Positions 42,566 to 55,979 of a DNA stretch of 64,000 nt are shown here, in pieces; positions within the stretch are counted from its first letter, which is position 1; each line of letters begins with the position of its first letter. Source of the stretch: Dastarcus helophoroides (Eukaryota; Arthropoda; Insecta; Coleoptera; Bothrideridae); contig CM053325.1 in the NCBI GenBank assembly GCA_028583605.1, positions 42,583,435 to 42,647,434 of the forward strand, written 5' to 3'. Under the pieces are notes generated by a model. It saw only the letters and a program-made list of their open reading frames with translations. It was not told the DNA's origin and ran no database searches. A program made the position numbers and the translations under genes.

Positions 42566-43589
42566 CTTTTTTGTAGAAAATTCAAAGCTCTCCAACTTTT
42601 ATTAAGACATTTTTTGTTAGGCGAAAATTGTGGAAATTATTGGCAAATAAACAAAATTTTTTATCTTCAAATCAATGTGGCAGCCGCTCCGCACACAATC
42701 TTAGCGGGGAACTTTATACAATTATTTGTTAAATCTAAGTAAAAATATTGCTAAAATAAAAGTTAAGTGATTTTTCATCTATTTTTGCTGGACTAAGTAC
42801 GTCTCATTTAAAATGAAGACAATCGTAAGCTTTCGCACAGTTGCATACCTATAAACCATTTATATCCAGGTTAGTAACATAAAATTAGGTAACAATACCA
42901 GAAAGCAGCAGCTCCTAAATTCGAACCTCTTCCCAATATTTGACTTCGCCTAGATATTATTGAGAAACCTTATAATAAAGTTGTTCGAAATTTAATGTTT
43001 AATCTCAATATCAAATTTCGTTACAAAAATTTTTTGGTTTAACAATTCCTTTAAACGAAATCCATGCAGAGTTCTGCATAATAAAATTGGAATATTTAAC
43101 GTGAACTTAAAATTGACAACCACAACTGTAACCACTTATAGATTTGACAAAAAATATCACAAAAACTAAAAATGCAAATTTTGCAATGAGACTGGGTAGA
43201 TTCTGGGCTCAAAAGAAACAGAAATTCTTATTAACTTTTCCCAATAACTTAAATGCGAAACAAAATATAGAAATATAGGCAAAAGGTTTGAATTTGGAAA
43301 CTGCTGTTATCTTAGATTGTTACTTAAATTTAAAGTTAAGTTAATGTTTCTATAATATAAAAGGCAAATGGAACTCACTCATCACGAAATCTCCTCAATA
43401 ATTAAACTTAGTAAAAATTTGGCATATTGGTTCTTTATAAGACGCAAACATCCTCGGAATTTAAGACCTAAAGGCGTGAACGTGTGTTTCAAGTTTTACA
43501 TGTAATAAATAAGTTGCTGGGTTGTAGGCCGTCAACAAATGAAACAGATGGTTGTATTTAAAATTTATTTTGTTTTGTTTGGCAATACC
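42566..43589. other. AT-rich intergenic DNA, no gene recognised
   Basis: No reading frame or repeat boundary that I can support. Confidence 0.4.
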
Positions 43590-45420
43590 AGAAATGAATT
43601 CACATTAGGTGCAAATCTTGAGTCTGAGATCCAAATTTGAAGATTCAAGGCAAAAATTTAAAAAGTGTAAAAATTTGAAAAATCGGAATATCAAGTTTCC
43701 TAAAAAAAAATTAGAAACACCTTCTTGATTTTTTAAATTATGAATTTTTTTTAACATCTCAGCTTATTCATGATTTTAAATTTAGACTTAAAATTACTTT
43801 CTTTCGACATTAAATTGTTAAAATCGAAATTTCTAGAAATAACATTAAAATTTTAAAATAAAATTCGAATATTTAAAATTCAAAGAAAAGATAGAATCTT
43901 CGATTTTAAGTCAAAACAAAGGTTTGATAAAAAAAAACTTTCAAATAAATAAGCCTTTTTTATAGAAATCGTTAGGATTCTTTTCAGAAATGTCCTTCTT
44001 TTTCAGTTTTCAACTTGAAGTGCAAATTTTTAATAATTTTTTTTTAATTTTGACTTTAAAAACGAAACTCGGAAATAATGTTGAAATTTTTAGACAAAAG
44101 TCTACAGTCTAAGTAACAAGTTCATAATTTTCTTTCTTATTTCTTGAAATTTTTAGAAAAAACTCAATATCTCGAATCTTATAAAAAACATTGGTTAGAA
44201 ATATACTGGAAATATAAGAAAGGTCAAAACAAGCTTAAAAAAATTCTAATTATTTTCCTAAAACTTCAGCAAAGAAAGCTTGGAATTCTCGATTTTTTAA
44301 CTTTTTACGTTTTCTGATAACGCAAAATTAGTCTTGGGATTAAATAATTTTTATTTAAAGTTTTAAAGTTTAAAACTTCTATTATTTAAATTAAAATTTA
44401 TAGAAAAAGATAATAATTGTAAGATTCAAAAAATAATTTATATAAATCTAGATTTTTTCTTAGAATAGCAAGAGAAAATTTGGATTATTTAATTATTTTC
44501 CTAAAGTTGTTACCCCTTGCAATAAACAATTTTCAATAAATTTTCAAATTTTAGTAAAAGAGGAAAATATATTTTTTTTTAATTTTAATATAAAAACAAC
44601 TGCTGGTCGACCTTTTAATAGAAAGTTAAAATTTCATAACTAAAATTAAAATTTCTAGATTAAAGTCGACATGATGGGATTGAAATCAAAATAATTTCAA
44701 TATTTCTACAAACATTTCAACTTAACCATAGTAATTTCCAAATTAAAACAAAACTTTTGAACTTAAAATTGACATGCTTAGATTAGAGTGAAAAAAATTA
44801 AAAATTTAATTATACGAATATAGAATATACGAAAATTTGCGATTTAAAATTAAGGTCCTTACTTTTTTCCTGATTTAAAACCCGATTTAAAATTATTATG
44901 AGAAATATTTTTATCAAGTAATTTAAATAATATTTTTAAGTTAGGTTTTTTATTCGAAAAAAAGGTTCTTCCATTTTAAGGTTGAAGAATTTCAGTCTTA
45001 AAAGTTGAATTTAAAATGAAACGTCAAAGTCGTCTTTTGGCACGAAATTTCTAGAAAAAATTTAGTTTCAATTAAAACTTGAAATATATAAAAATTCTAA
45101 TTTTTGAGCGTTTAATCCGCAATTTGTTTAAAACATGAAATTTTTATAAAAATCTTAATATTTTAAAACTCTTTTAAAAATAGGGTTTGTTTTTTTTTTT
45201 TCAAAATTTCCACTGATATTCGGAACTTACACCTTTTTTATTTTAAATGTTGTATTTTGAATTAAAATTTTAATTAGGAAAAATTTAATTTCAAGTTTAA
45301 ATTCGAAGTGTTGAGAATATAATTTTGGCTTAAATAGCTCAAAATTATAACATTTGTAGAATAGGTTACACAAAGAAAGTCGAAAATTTTGCAAAAAATA
45401 AATTTTTGTCACGTGTTCCT
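43590..45420. repeat. degenerate AAATTTTGA-type low-complexity tract
   Basis: AT-rich DNA with recurrent GAAATTTTTAGAAAA, AATTTCTAGAAAT and TTTAAAATTGAC words, the same vocabulary as 34100-36060 but more decayed. No gene. Confidence 0.5.
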
Positions 45421-45439
45421 TTAGTTAGTTTGGCCTTCC

Positions 45440-46740
45440 CCTATTGCACAGTTGCAAGGTCGGTACCTACACCTTAAGAATGCATCAGACAAAAAAAATC
45501 AGAGAGGGAGATCTTACGGGACATCACTAAATTACAGAGTTTGTCCAGTCACATATCCTAACGCTACCAAAGGACTATATGGATATTAAATACGATCTCA
45601 AAATTCGATATTTTATTTAAAGTGGAACACTTATCTGGTTCACAGAGAGCTCTAAGACGGATGAAAACATTGGCATTGGTGTATATGGCCCTAACTTCAG
45701 GGCATCACAACCCTACCATCTTTCAGGCCGAAGGACATGCCATAAATATGTGCACTCGTAAATGTCTTAAGAGACGCAATGGAGGCAGGCGCTAGAAGAT
45801 TTTTTTATATTATATATTATTATATATATAGGCAACTCTTGGGGCTTTGAAGTCCTATACATTTAATTCTAATGGTTAGTACACACTCGTAACAAAATCA
45901 CGGAACTCGTGTTTATAGACAAAGTTCTGCGGCTGTCTACAGATAAATGGAGAACAAATAGCTTGTTGTACTTCTCCCTGTGAACGAGCAGACATTCCAT
46001 AGATTGCTGTCTTACTTATTATGGTGTCTCAGAAACTAGTTTAGAGGAATTGCCAATCTGTTGACGCCAGACAAAGTCTCTAGACTATTTTGAGACTTGT
46101 TTCAGACCATCTAGAGACAAAATCTTCGATTTGTCAATAGAGAGTCGTGCAATTTTATTTACAAGTGTGTACTAAACTTAAGATTAACTGGAAGTGCAAA
46201 AAGTAACTAAAGAAACTGAGAATAGGTAATAAATTGACCTTAATGTGGGTGCCAGGTCTGCCAAAGGACTAGAAGTAAATTATATAGCTGAAAACCTCGC
46301 GCAAAGAGAAGCTAAAGCACCATTTTGTGGACACGAACCATTCTTTGGTATTTCTTAAACCCATGTCTCAACGAAAATTTACAATGGCAAAAATGAGACA
46401 AATGAGCACCCTCTGAAGAAATACTCCAAGCCAAAGGCAAACAAAAAGGATTCTAGTTTATTATTCGCCAGAAAAGGCAAGAATGACTTTCGATTTGCCC
46501 AAGAACTGAAACTTATTACTGATCGTGTTATGTCACTGCCTCTCAAGATGCCACCTCAATAAAATGAGTAAAACGGGTAACAATCTACGTCGATTCTACG
46601 TTTTTTGGACAAGATAACCGAGCACATATTATGCAGCTGCTTCCTACTGAATTGAAAGATTTCCCAAGAATGGAAATAACACTTGCTAAAACTGTTAACT
46701 TAGCTTCAAGGAACATTCTCAACTTTCCGAAAAGTCTAAG
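45440..46740 (+). pseudogene. decayed non-LTR retrotransposon with RNase H, second relic
   Basis: A frame near 45640 reads WFTESSKTDENIGIGVYGPNF, the RNase H start. The usual first catalytic Asp (TDGS) is Glu here. After an inserted MITE (45876-46175), LTLMWVPG at about 46237 continues the domain, followed by remnants of the C-terminal region (near 46470-46730). Many stops and shifts. It belongs to the same broad group as the relic at 1583-2680 but is a different copy. Confidence 0.6.
45876..46175. mobile_element. 300-bp MITE with GTACACACT ends
   Basis: The left end TTAGTACACACTCGTAAC and right end ACAAGTGTGTACTAA are inverted over about 33 bases (continuing through AAAATCACGGAACTC / GAGTCGTGCAATTTT). 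TA borders GTACACACT on both sides. It splits the RNase H relic. No coding capacity. Confidence 0.65.
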
Positions 46741-49442
46741 AAATATTGGAATAGTTTAGATAAGGGTTACTCACAAGAAAACAAAGTGAAGAAAGGAAAC
46801 TAAAAACCAAACTACCCCACATAAATCTGAAACTCATGATCAAGTTTTCTATGCAGTTATCCGTCTGTAAGTTGCGATGAAAAATTAAAACTAAGGTGGC
46901 CCAAGAATTTTTCCTGTTCTTTCGCGTGGAGGAAGTCGTTGGTATCAAATGGTATAGGTAATATTTCAATATAGCATACATAATCAATCTGAATCGGTTT
47001 AAAAGATCTGTGTTATAGAACTTGGCTGCTCTTCTTACAAAATTAAAGCGTTATTTCCGAACAGATTTAAATATGTTGGACACAAATCATTCTAAATCGA
47101 GAATGTATTTATCTTTCTTTACCAGTGCAACGAAATGATTGCCAAAGTAACAAATTATTATGCATAAGTCATTATTTGTTTGCTATTTATACGAAGCCGT
47201 GAAACATCTGTTAAGCATCAAGTAGTTCTATCAATATATTAATTTAGCTGATAGCTGGCTAAATTTCTTCCTAATATTTACAATTTTGGCAACATTTAAT
47301 TTACTTCCAAATTTTTTGTCAAAAACTCAGAGGGACAGCAACCCAAGGGATATAAAAATATGGAAATATCGACAAATAAAGTATCTAAATTAATTCATAA
47401 GAATAAGACATTTTTCCATTTAATTTTAAAAAACGAAAATGCTATTCCTAGAAAATAAACGGAATATATAGTTCTGCTTGCACAAAAAATACTGTTTCAT
47501 TACCAACATAACTAATGATAAACTCAGCATATAGTTTATGTACATATACATAGAATATTTGAAAATTTACCATTCATGCGAAATAAATGAATGAATTACT
47601 GAAGCAGTAATATGCAACAAAAATATATTAGCCGACTTCACTTTAAACAATGCGCAATGCACCTAATCAAAAAATGAGCTTTTTAAAGGTTTTTCCATAC
47701 CATACTATATTTAAACCATATCTGAAGAGCAATAGATATGCTATGGAGCTTCTATCTCATGAGTCCTCTTTGGACAGCCAAATTGATACCAAAGACTATA
47801 ATAGTAGCATCGCTTATTACATATAAAATGAAACGACATAACGAATAGAGCAAGATGGCGTTCAGTTTTCGAGTTGTAGTTCTTACCAATAGTGATCTTG
47901 CATGATTTTCTAATCCAGACGAGGTAAGCAGCGCCACCAGAAAAATATCTGGCGCCTTTTCATATCAAAGCTTGTGCACCCTCCTTTCTTCTTTACTAGC
48001 CGGTGACCGCAGAGAATTTTCAATGCTTTCTGGTGTCATTTCGAATTATTTATAACTTTTTATTATACGCCTTGATACCATCATACTTTGGTAAAGAAAA
48101 ATGAGAAAGCAATTGACCTTAAAATTGTAAAGTAAAAACCAGGACCGACTACTTTCTGAAAAGAAAAGAAACAGAACAAATTATATTTGCTATCACTAAA
48201 CTGAAATCTGGAAAGCAAACTACCAAAAATTACGCAGGCCTTGAGAGAAAAAGTTATCCTAACCCTTTTTTGGGATGCAAAAAAAGTTATTACTGTCATA
48301 TACTTTTGATGAACCAACTTAAGTTTACTATCAGAAGCAAAAACTGAATAAGCGGTGTTCTTTTGCAAGGCAATTCTCAACATCTTTCTGCGGAGCACTG
48401 CGTAGTGCAGCGGCGACGAACATTCGAGATTTGAAATAAGTGTTCAAATATCAGGCGTTTCCAATTCGAATGACTTTCGAGCTCTTTCACACGTAGAGTC
48501 TTTCACATGGGGAACCTTTCGTCTCTGGTGCTAACCATTGCGTCCGCTGTTAAGTACAATGAATCAGATCACACCCGGACTATGTTCTAAAATCCCTGTT
48601 ATGGACTTCGAAAACTCCCATCGAATAGTTAGTTACAATTGCGGTTCTTGTATGGCTCAATATTTGTGCCTCAAAGCTCGGGTCGGATCAGAGTTGTCAC
48701 ATTTTGTGCCGTAAAAATAGGAACGGCCATATATCCACCAACAAAAAAGCTCTTTGTACCCAAAATTTGTCTTAAACCTTTCTTATCGTATTAACAATAT
48801 TTTCAATGACCAAAAAAGGCTCTATTCAGAACATTTTTTATAATCTATTTACAGTGCAGGGTACACAAGTCACATATAACAAACTTTAAAACTTTCGTTA
48901 GATCCGTAATTCATCTTAACCATTCCAATTGTGCATTAGATCATTTATATTTTATAAGAAAAAAAATGGTTTAGCAATATTACTCAAAATCCGGTATGCG
49001 GAATTCTGATCGAAACGCGGGACTTTGATGCTTATATAGGGATTATCCCGTTGAGGTGGATACTAATTAAATTAATTAACAGCTGGACCATAAAAACCGT
49101 CTTGACCTAACATTGGGGACCGAGAGCCATTGTCGCTCTTCTCGTGTGAATGTTCCATTCGTCTCTTTACATTTCGAGGAAGAGGCGCAATCCTTTTCCG
49201 GCTTGAGATACACGAGCCATGCACAACCACCCAGCTCAAACTGATCTTCTGATATTTCAATGACAAAATGTCGCAAGAGAAATCGGAGCAACACGAACAA
49301 TGATGATTGACTGGAGTTCTACTTGTTCTGCCATTATTTCAAAATACTTTTTTTTTTGTTTTGTGTATTTGTCGATTGACCTTTTCTTCTGAAATATTTG
49401 CATTCTTAGAAATAAATGTCTGAAAAAGATAAGTGCTGTGTG
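46741..49442. other. intergenic DNA, mostly unrecognised
   Basis: I see no supportable gene. 49040-49300 shares sequence with 61080-61170 (see the entry there). The small frames at 47752, 48081 and 49072 lack known features. Confidence 0.4.
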
Positions 49443-49628
49443 TATTTTATTATTATTGTTTATGTAGCCGTGTCAGGGAGCGAATATCATACTTTTTTAT
49501 ATTAAATACAGTTAGTAATATTTGTTGTAACTTTTATTATTTTTTGCAAGTCACACACGTGAACGCCATATTATAATCATAATTGTCAACTCTGCCAACT
49601 GTTGTCAGGCATACCAACTTATAAAACA
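49443..49628 (-). repeat. 3' LTR of element D
   Basis: 186 bp, matching 53647-53767 plus 58855-58919 at roughly 88-90%. It keeps the uninterrupted CACACGTGAACGCC at the point where the other LTR has the hAT-like insertion, so it shows the empty site. Confidence 0.8.
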
Positions 49629-49895
49629 TCTGCCCCTTTTACATGAAAACTAATACTAGTAAAAAACATAATCCTTATATTTAGAAAGCATTCTTCTCAT
49701 TCGACTAAATCTAGATTTTTCACACTTGGCAGTTTATGGTATCACTGCACTAGCACTATTTTCAGCGTCTGTTTTGCCACAATTGATATTATCATCTTAG
49801 TATAATTTACACAGTTAAAATTCGGTTTATGCACAGATTTTCTTAAATGTCCACTATTTCTACGATACAATTTATTTGGTTTATCACATACAACA

Positions 49896-52800
49896 TCAAC
49901 TAGGTCCATCTAACTTGGACTGAATTTTAGCACGAACCCAATCTTTATCTTTTTTCATTACTACATTTTGCTCCTCTGAAAATAAAGCCCTATTTTGTGC
50001 TGTTTTGTCATAATAGTACTTTTTTTGTTCAATTTTTTGTTGTATGTTCCTGTTTAAATTGTTAACATTGGGCAGCAAGATTTTTGTTATCATCGAAATT
50101 TGTAACCTGAGCCCTCTACTCATTAATAATTGAGCTGGAGAAAAATCGAGACCACTCACTGGAGTGTCCCGATAATTAAATAAATAAACTCAATGCTAAA
50201 TCTTTAATTTTTCTTAAAATACCTTTTGCAATACCTACTGCTTTTTCAGCAAGCCCATTAGATTTTGGATAATGAGGGCTATTCGTTTTTAAACAAAAAC
50301 TCCACTTTTTAGCAAAGTTTCTAAAATTGTAAGAATTAAATGGCATATTGTTTTACACAAATTCTTCTGTTACTCTATGTGTAACAAAAACCACCTTGAG
50401 TTTTTCAATAATAACTTCTGCAGTTTTATTCTCAAAGGGAATGACTTTAAACCATTGAGAAAAATAGTCTACTAAAACTGTATATGATTTACCAGCGAAT
50501 TCAAGTATGTCACTTGCTACCTTTGCAAATAACCTGCCTGGAGAATCTTATGACTTATCATAGGTTTTTTAATATTTTCTCGCCGATACTGCTCCCGTTC
50601 ACAAATTTTACATTCAGTTATAAAATTTTCAATGTCTTTTGACATATTTGTCCAAAACAAATGTACTTTCGCTCTACTTCGTGTTTTAGTTATACCCATA
50701 TGATTTTGATGCAATAATGTTAACATATCAGTTATTAATGTTTTTGGAATAACAAGTCGATCATTTAAAAATAATAATCCATTTGACAAGACAAATTCGT
50801 CTTTATAAGACTAGTATTTTTTAAAATTTTGTGGAACATGTTTATAATTAATTGGCCAACCATTTTCAATAAACTTTTTTAATTCTACAAACTCTAAATC
50901 TTTAGCTGTTTCTTCTACAAATTGTTTTTGTTTTTCAGGAGTAATTGTCAGGTGCTTTTTTACAGAATGAACTACCTCGATTAATTCACTATCATCTTCT
51001 ACTTTACCTTTGATGTAGGAACGCGATAATAAATCTGCTATTTGTAACAGTTTTCCTTGTCGATATTCTAATTTCTAATTTAAATTTGTATTTAAATAGT
51101 TTTAATTTCATGCGCTGCAACCTAGGAGATGATATTTGTGATAAATCTTTTTTCATTATACCTAAAAGAGGCTTATGGTCTGTGACTATTGTGACATTTT
51201 TACGATAAATAAAATAATGAAACCTTTGTGAAGCAAATACAACACCCAACATTTCATTTTCTATTTGGGAGAATTTTTCCTCTGATTCTCTTAAACTTCT
51301 TAATGTAAAATATATTGGTCTTCCTTGTTGTAACAAAGATGTGTAATAGATGTTGTAATGAAGCACATCCTAATCCATTTTGATAAGCATCTGTATCAAT
51401 AACTATTTCTTTAGTTCTATCAAAAAAGGCAGGTTCTGAATTTATTATGCTCTTTAACTTGTTGAAAGCTACTTCATGACACGGTAACCATTGAAAATAT
51501 ACACCTTTTTTCAATAGTTCTCGTAAAGGACTAGAAATAGTCAAAAAATTTGGAATAAATCTATGTAAATAGTTAAACATACCTAAAATACGTTGTAATT
51601 CTTTGACGCACGACGGGGTTTCGGAAACGTTAATAACTTTTATTCTTTGTTAGGTTTAACTCCTTCTTACAAAAAATATGTTTTAGATACTTGACTCTAA
51701 TTTATATTGCAATTTATTTGCATTAAATTTGATATTTAAATGTTTGCTCTTTCCATAACTTTCATCAAGATAAAATTATGTTTCTCTTCAGAATTTACCG
51801 CAATTAATAAGCCATCAAAATACATAGGTACTTCTTTAATATCTGCTCTATTCTGCTCTATAACTTTTTGAAAATTCTCTGGAGCCACTGCGATGCCAAG
51901 TGGCATGCGCAGAAACTTATAACACCCAAACGAAGTGCTAAATGTACCTAGATTACTAGATTTTGCTGATAATTCACACTGATAATATCCATCTTTAAGA
52001 TCTAATATTGTAAAATATTGTTTACCAGATAGATTTGAGGTGATGTCTTCTAATGTTGCGATTTCATAAAAACTTCTTTGAATTGCTTTATCTCTCGCGG
52101 ATCTAGGCATAACCTCGAAGTTCCATATGACTTTTCTATTATTATTAAATGACTAATCCATCCCTCCGGACTTTCTACCTTTTCTATAATTTGTAACTTT
52201 CCCAAACTATCTAATTTTGCTTTTATTTTACATTTTAAATTTAAACGAACTCTACGAACTGGTTTTGCAACAGGTGTCCAGTTTGGTTTTAATTTTAATT
52301 CACAATTTTCAGAAAATTTGCCAAGATCTTTAAAATTTACATCATACTTATCTAAAAACTTTTATTTCCATTTTCTTTCTTAACAATTTTATTATTTTTT
52401 GCATTATTTACTTCAAGAACAGCACTTACTTTATTTATTATTCCTAACTTTTCACATTTTTTTAGACCTAATATAGAAATTGAGTTTACATTTGCAATTA
52501 AGAACTTTAAATTTTCTTTTTTATCATTAAATTTACAATCTAATGATACACACCCTGTTGGTTTAATTTTAAACCCTCCATAAGTTTGCAAAATTACATT
52601 GCTTTCATATTTCTTGATTTCTCTAAAATTTTCCTCAACAATACTACTTGCTAAAATATTTACCACAGCCCCAGAATCTATTTTAAATCTAACACACTTC
52701 TTATTTACTTTAACATTTTCATACTATGCAAATATTTCATTGACATAAACGATCTCTTTGTTACATTTAATGTACTAATACTTAAACTTTCTTCTTCACT

Positions 52801-53352
52801 TACCACCTGTTTATTTTCTTCGCTTACTTCCCTTACATTTTTAGCTCTGAATGCAATTTCTGAAAGGTTATACAGTCCACATGGCTTACATTTTTTCCCA
52901 AAAGCGTTACATTCTCTCGGACCATGATGTGACCTACACCTACAGCATACAAATTTATTTTGAATACCATTTTCTTTTCTCTTTTCTTTCTTTTCAGAGT
53001 CCCGATTTTTCATGTTCATCATTTTCTTCTGTTGTAATGAACCTTTTCTCTTCTGAATTGCATTTACATTATCTTCCTGTACCTTTTGAATTTGCTTCTT
53101 TGTTATTCCAGCTGATCGTCACTAATTTTCTGCTTTTATCGAATCCAAGTTTTCCTTTCCTAATAATCTTTCTTGTAAACTTTTATCATTAATTCCAAGC
53201 ACAATTCTGTCCCTTATCAATGATTCCTTTTGATCTTTAAATTCACATGATACAGATAATTTTTTAAGATCTCTTAAGAAGTGATCTAGTGCTTTCATCT
53301 TATTTATGACTGAAAAATTTGAATGTCTCGTATACAATATTTTTCTTGGCAT
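49896..53352 (-). pseudogene. gag-pol of gypsy element D (Mag-like), broken
   Basis: In transcription order: a capsid piece (53352-53122, RDRIVLGINDKSLQERLL); a zinc-knuckle region (CCRCRSHHGPREC, second knuckle degraded to CKPCGLYNL); aspartic protease with FKIDSGAVVNILA (active DSGA) at about 52690; RT with AIQRSFYEIATLEDI, FTILDLKDGYYQ and FGCYKFLRMPLGIA. The RT catalytic box reads MYFDGLLIA at about 51810, where the family has two Asp, so polymerase activity is lost. RNase H follows in two frames (VIDTDAYQNGLG; VTDHKPLLGIM). Integrase has its HHCC finger (50789-50517) and a core in which the second catalytic region (near 50348) has a TAA stop and Asn where Asp is expected; the Glu (GLAEKAVGI) remains. 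The C-terminal piece (50159-49896) includes DFSPAQLLMSRGLR. Confidence 0.85.
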
Positions 53353-53646
53353 TCAGATATTTTTTAAATTTCTGTATTACTTTTGCTTAATCATCTCGTC
53401 GATTTTCTATTAAGCTCAAAGTATCAAATACATGGACACCTTCCTCTCCTATTAGGTTTTAAAAGGTTTATCAGTTTTTTTACTGGTTATTAGGTAAATC
53501 TCAAAATATTGCTTGAATTTTTTAAAATTCTCAGCTAAATTACCTTCGATCCATAACGCTGTTGGCATTCTATATATACTCCATTTTCTTCTTTTTGTGA
53601 TTGTCCAAATTTACATTTACACTTAACTTTTAAGAAGACTGCGCCA

Positions 53647-53767
53647 TATTTTATTATTATTGTTTATGTTGTCGTGTCAGGGAGCGAATCTCATACTTAT
53701 TGATATTAAATACACCGAGTAATATTTGTTGTAACTTTTATTATTTTTTGCAAGTCACACACATGAA
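53647..53767 (-). repeat. 5' LTR of element D, proximal part
   Basis: Matches 49443 onward. It ends in CACATGAA, which is repeated after the hAT-like insertion. Confidence 0.8.
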
Positions 53768-54212
53768 TAGGGATGCAGACGATAGTTCGATGTTTTGAAA
53801 ACATTGATGTATCGTTTGTGAACATCGATGCTAAAGCAAAAGAGATATCGATACATCGTTTAGTTTATAAACGATCTTCGAAAAATCGATGTATCGCATC
53901 GGGACAGAATTAGTGTCACCTGTCGCATAAAACTGATGAGACAAAGGACCACACAATAACTAGTCACCCGGTGGCAGCAGTGCATATTTAACAAATTGAT
54001 GCTCAATTTATATGTCGTAGATATACAAACAGTAAAATTATGTGAAAATTAATAGTTAAGATGTTTTTAATATGCAATCCCTGAAAACGCCTAAATTTTG
54101 AAAGAAAAATGTAAATATTTAAAAAAGTTTTGTAAGTATTAACTTTGAAAAGTCGAAAACATAAACTGAATTCCTTAAAATTTTGATTTTAAATTCACAA
54201 TTATTTGTTATA

Positions 54213-55973
54213 CAGGTTGAACCAAATTTGATTTCCACTACAGGAATCTCGTAAACTGATAGAGATACAAGGAAGCTTAAATAGGCAAAGTAGTTCAGAA
54301 TTTAATGCCTAATAATATTTCGTTGAGAAAACAATTGAATTCCAATCGTCTTGATTTTATTTGGAAAAAACTAAAAATCGCCATTTTCAACAATCAGCTG
54401 TAACTTGTTTATTTAAAATCCGATTTAAAAAAATCAAAAAAATCCTATTAGCTCTTTTTCAAGGTCTTTTCATCGATATAAGTTATTTTTTCCTAATTTA
54501 ACTGTTTTCAAGAAAATCATATCAACTTCGATATTTCTCATACACGCTATATTGAATTTTACTATTTTCGAATTCAGCATATTATTTTGATTAATTTGAT
54601 ATATAACATGCCATACTTCAAAAGTGACAAAGTAGATTAAATGAAATAATTTTTTATTTCCAAACAAAAAATTATAGTAGGCGTTGCTAATGCCATATCT
54701 TTTAATAATTAAAATACAGTAACATAATTACGTAACAATAATTATTGAAAAACCAAAACTATTATAACAAGCTGTGCAATATTGAAACAAATATTAGTAT
54801 AATCATAACATACATACACTCCTTTAAATGGCGGAATTCTATGAAAACGTGAAGATGTTCTACAAATGTTGCCGCCAATTTAAAAAAAATTCTTTTAACC
54901 TTGAATACCTACTTGTGTAACGTGAAATATCTAACAAACTAACATTAGAAAGAACTCTCATAGTTATGCACATTATCCGTCTTAGAAACTTAACTTCTAG
55001 AGAAGTATAGAACGCACACTTGGGTTGAGCATGGGAAAGTCGCTCCTACTAAAATGCTTAGAATGTTCAGAGAATTACGACATTCGAAGGGAATCATGCA
55101 CATCACGAGTATTTATAAATATTTCAATACACCATAGTTTGTTACAATATTTTTGATTTTTTAATAATAACTATTGCTTTTTTAGGGACTGTATTTTTTA
55201 TTATTAAGAGCTACAGCGATTGCATTAACTACTATGATTTATTTTTTTTAAATAATAAACTTATCTTATTTAACCCACTTTGCTACATTTGACATTTGCC
55301 ACGACATACATCAAATTAAACAAAAAATCAGCTTAATTCGAAAATGAAAAAATTCAATATGGCTTCCATGAGAAATAACAAAGTTTGTATAATTTTCTCA
55401 GAAACAGCTAAATTTAGAAAAAATTAACGCACGCCAATAAAAAGGCCCTAAAAAACAACTAATTACAGGAGACTCCCGCTAAACTTGAGCTCACCGTACT
55501 GGATCGACCGTTAAAGTTGCTACTCCACGTAATCCCTACCATTGTCGAAAAATATATATTTTTTATTGCTCCTTGCGCAGTTGAATGGGTTATTCAAAAG
55601 TGGCGCTAAAACTCGGAAGTCCAATTCGTTGTTCGAAAATTAGAGTGGGGGAATATCCGCGCAACTTTAATGATCGTATCCTGACAACTTTAATGAGTAT
55701 GCAACTTTAACGGGCGCAACTTTAGCGAAAGTCGACTGTACAGTTTTTGATTTATTTTCGATCAGACTTCAAATAAACAAGATGCGGCTGATTATTAAAA
55801 ATGGCGATTTTCAGTTTTTTCCAAATAAAATGAAGACGAATTGAAATTCAATTGTTTTTTCATCGGAATATTTTTGGGCATTAAATTCTGCACTACTTTG
55901 CCCATTTAAGCTTCCTTGTGTCTCTAATGGTTTCCGAGTTCCCTGTAGTGGAAATGAAATTTGGTTCAACCTG
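54213..55973. mobile_element. fold-back element nested in the hAT-like element
   Basis: Ends CAGGTTGAACCAAATTTG and CAAATTTGGTTCAACCTG-type inverse (allowing mismatches) are flanked by TA (54211-54212, 55974-55975). The arms extend about 450 bp (54213-54665 against 55250-55973), skipping the inserted MITE at 55466-55738. No transposase is visible. It belongs to the same structural class as 38391-39775 and 4487-6279. Confidence 0.75.
55466..55738. mobile_element. pogo/Tigger-like MITE nested in the fold-back arm
   Basis: The right end, read inward, is CAGTCGACTTTCGCTAAAGT, the classical pogo/Tigger terminus. The left end is CAGGAGACTCCCGCTAAACT. TA lies on both sides (55464-55465, 55739-55740). 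It interrupts the right arm of the fold-back: the left arm near 54440 reads across this point without it. 273 bp, no coding capacity. Confidence 0.75.
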
Positions 55974-55979
55974 TACAAT

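Noticed and set aside
46736..46987. 83-codon minus-strand frame with hydrophobic end
   Set aside because: It overlaps the end of the non-LTR relic and shows no domain or supporting signals.
49072..49300. Overlapping 64- and 74-codon minus-strand frames
   Set aside because: They lie in a repeat shared with 61.1 kb and neither frame is kept there.
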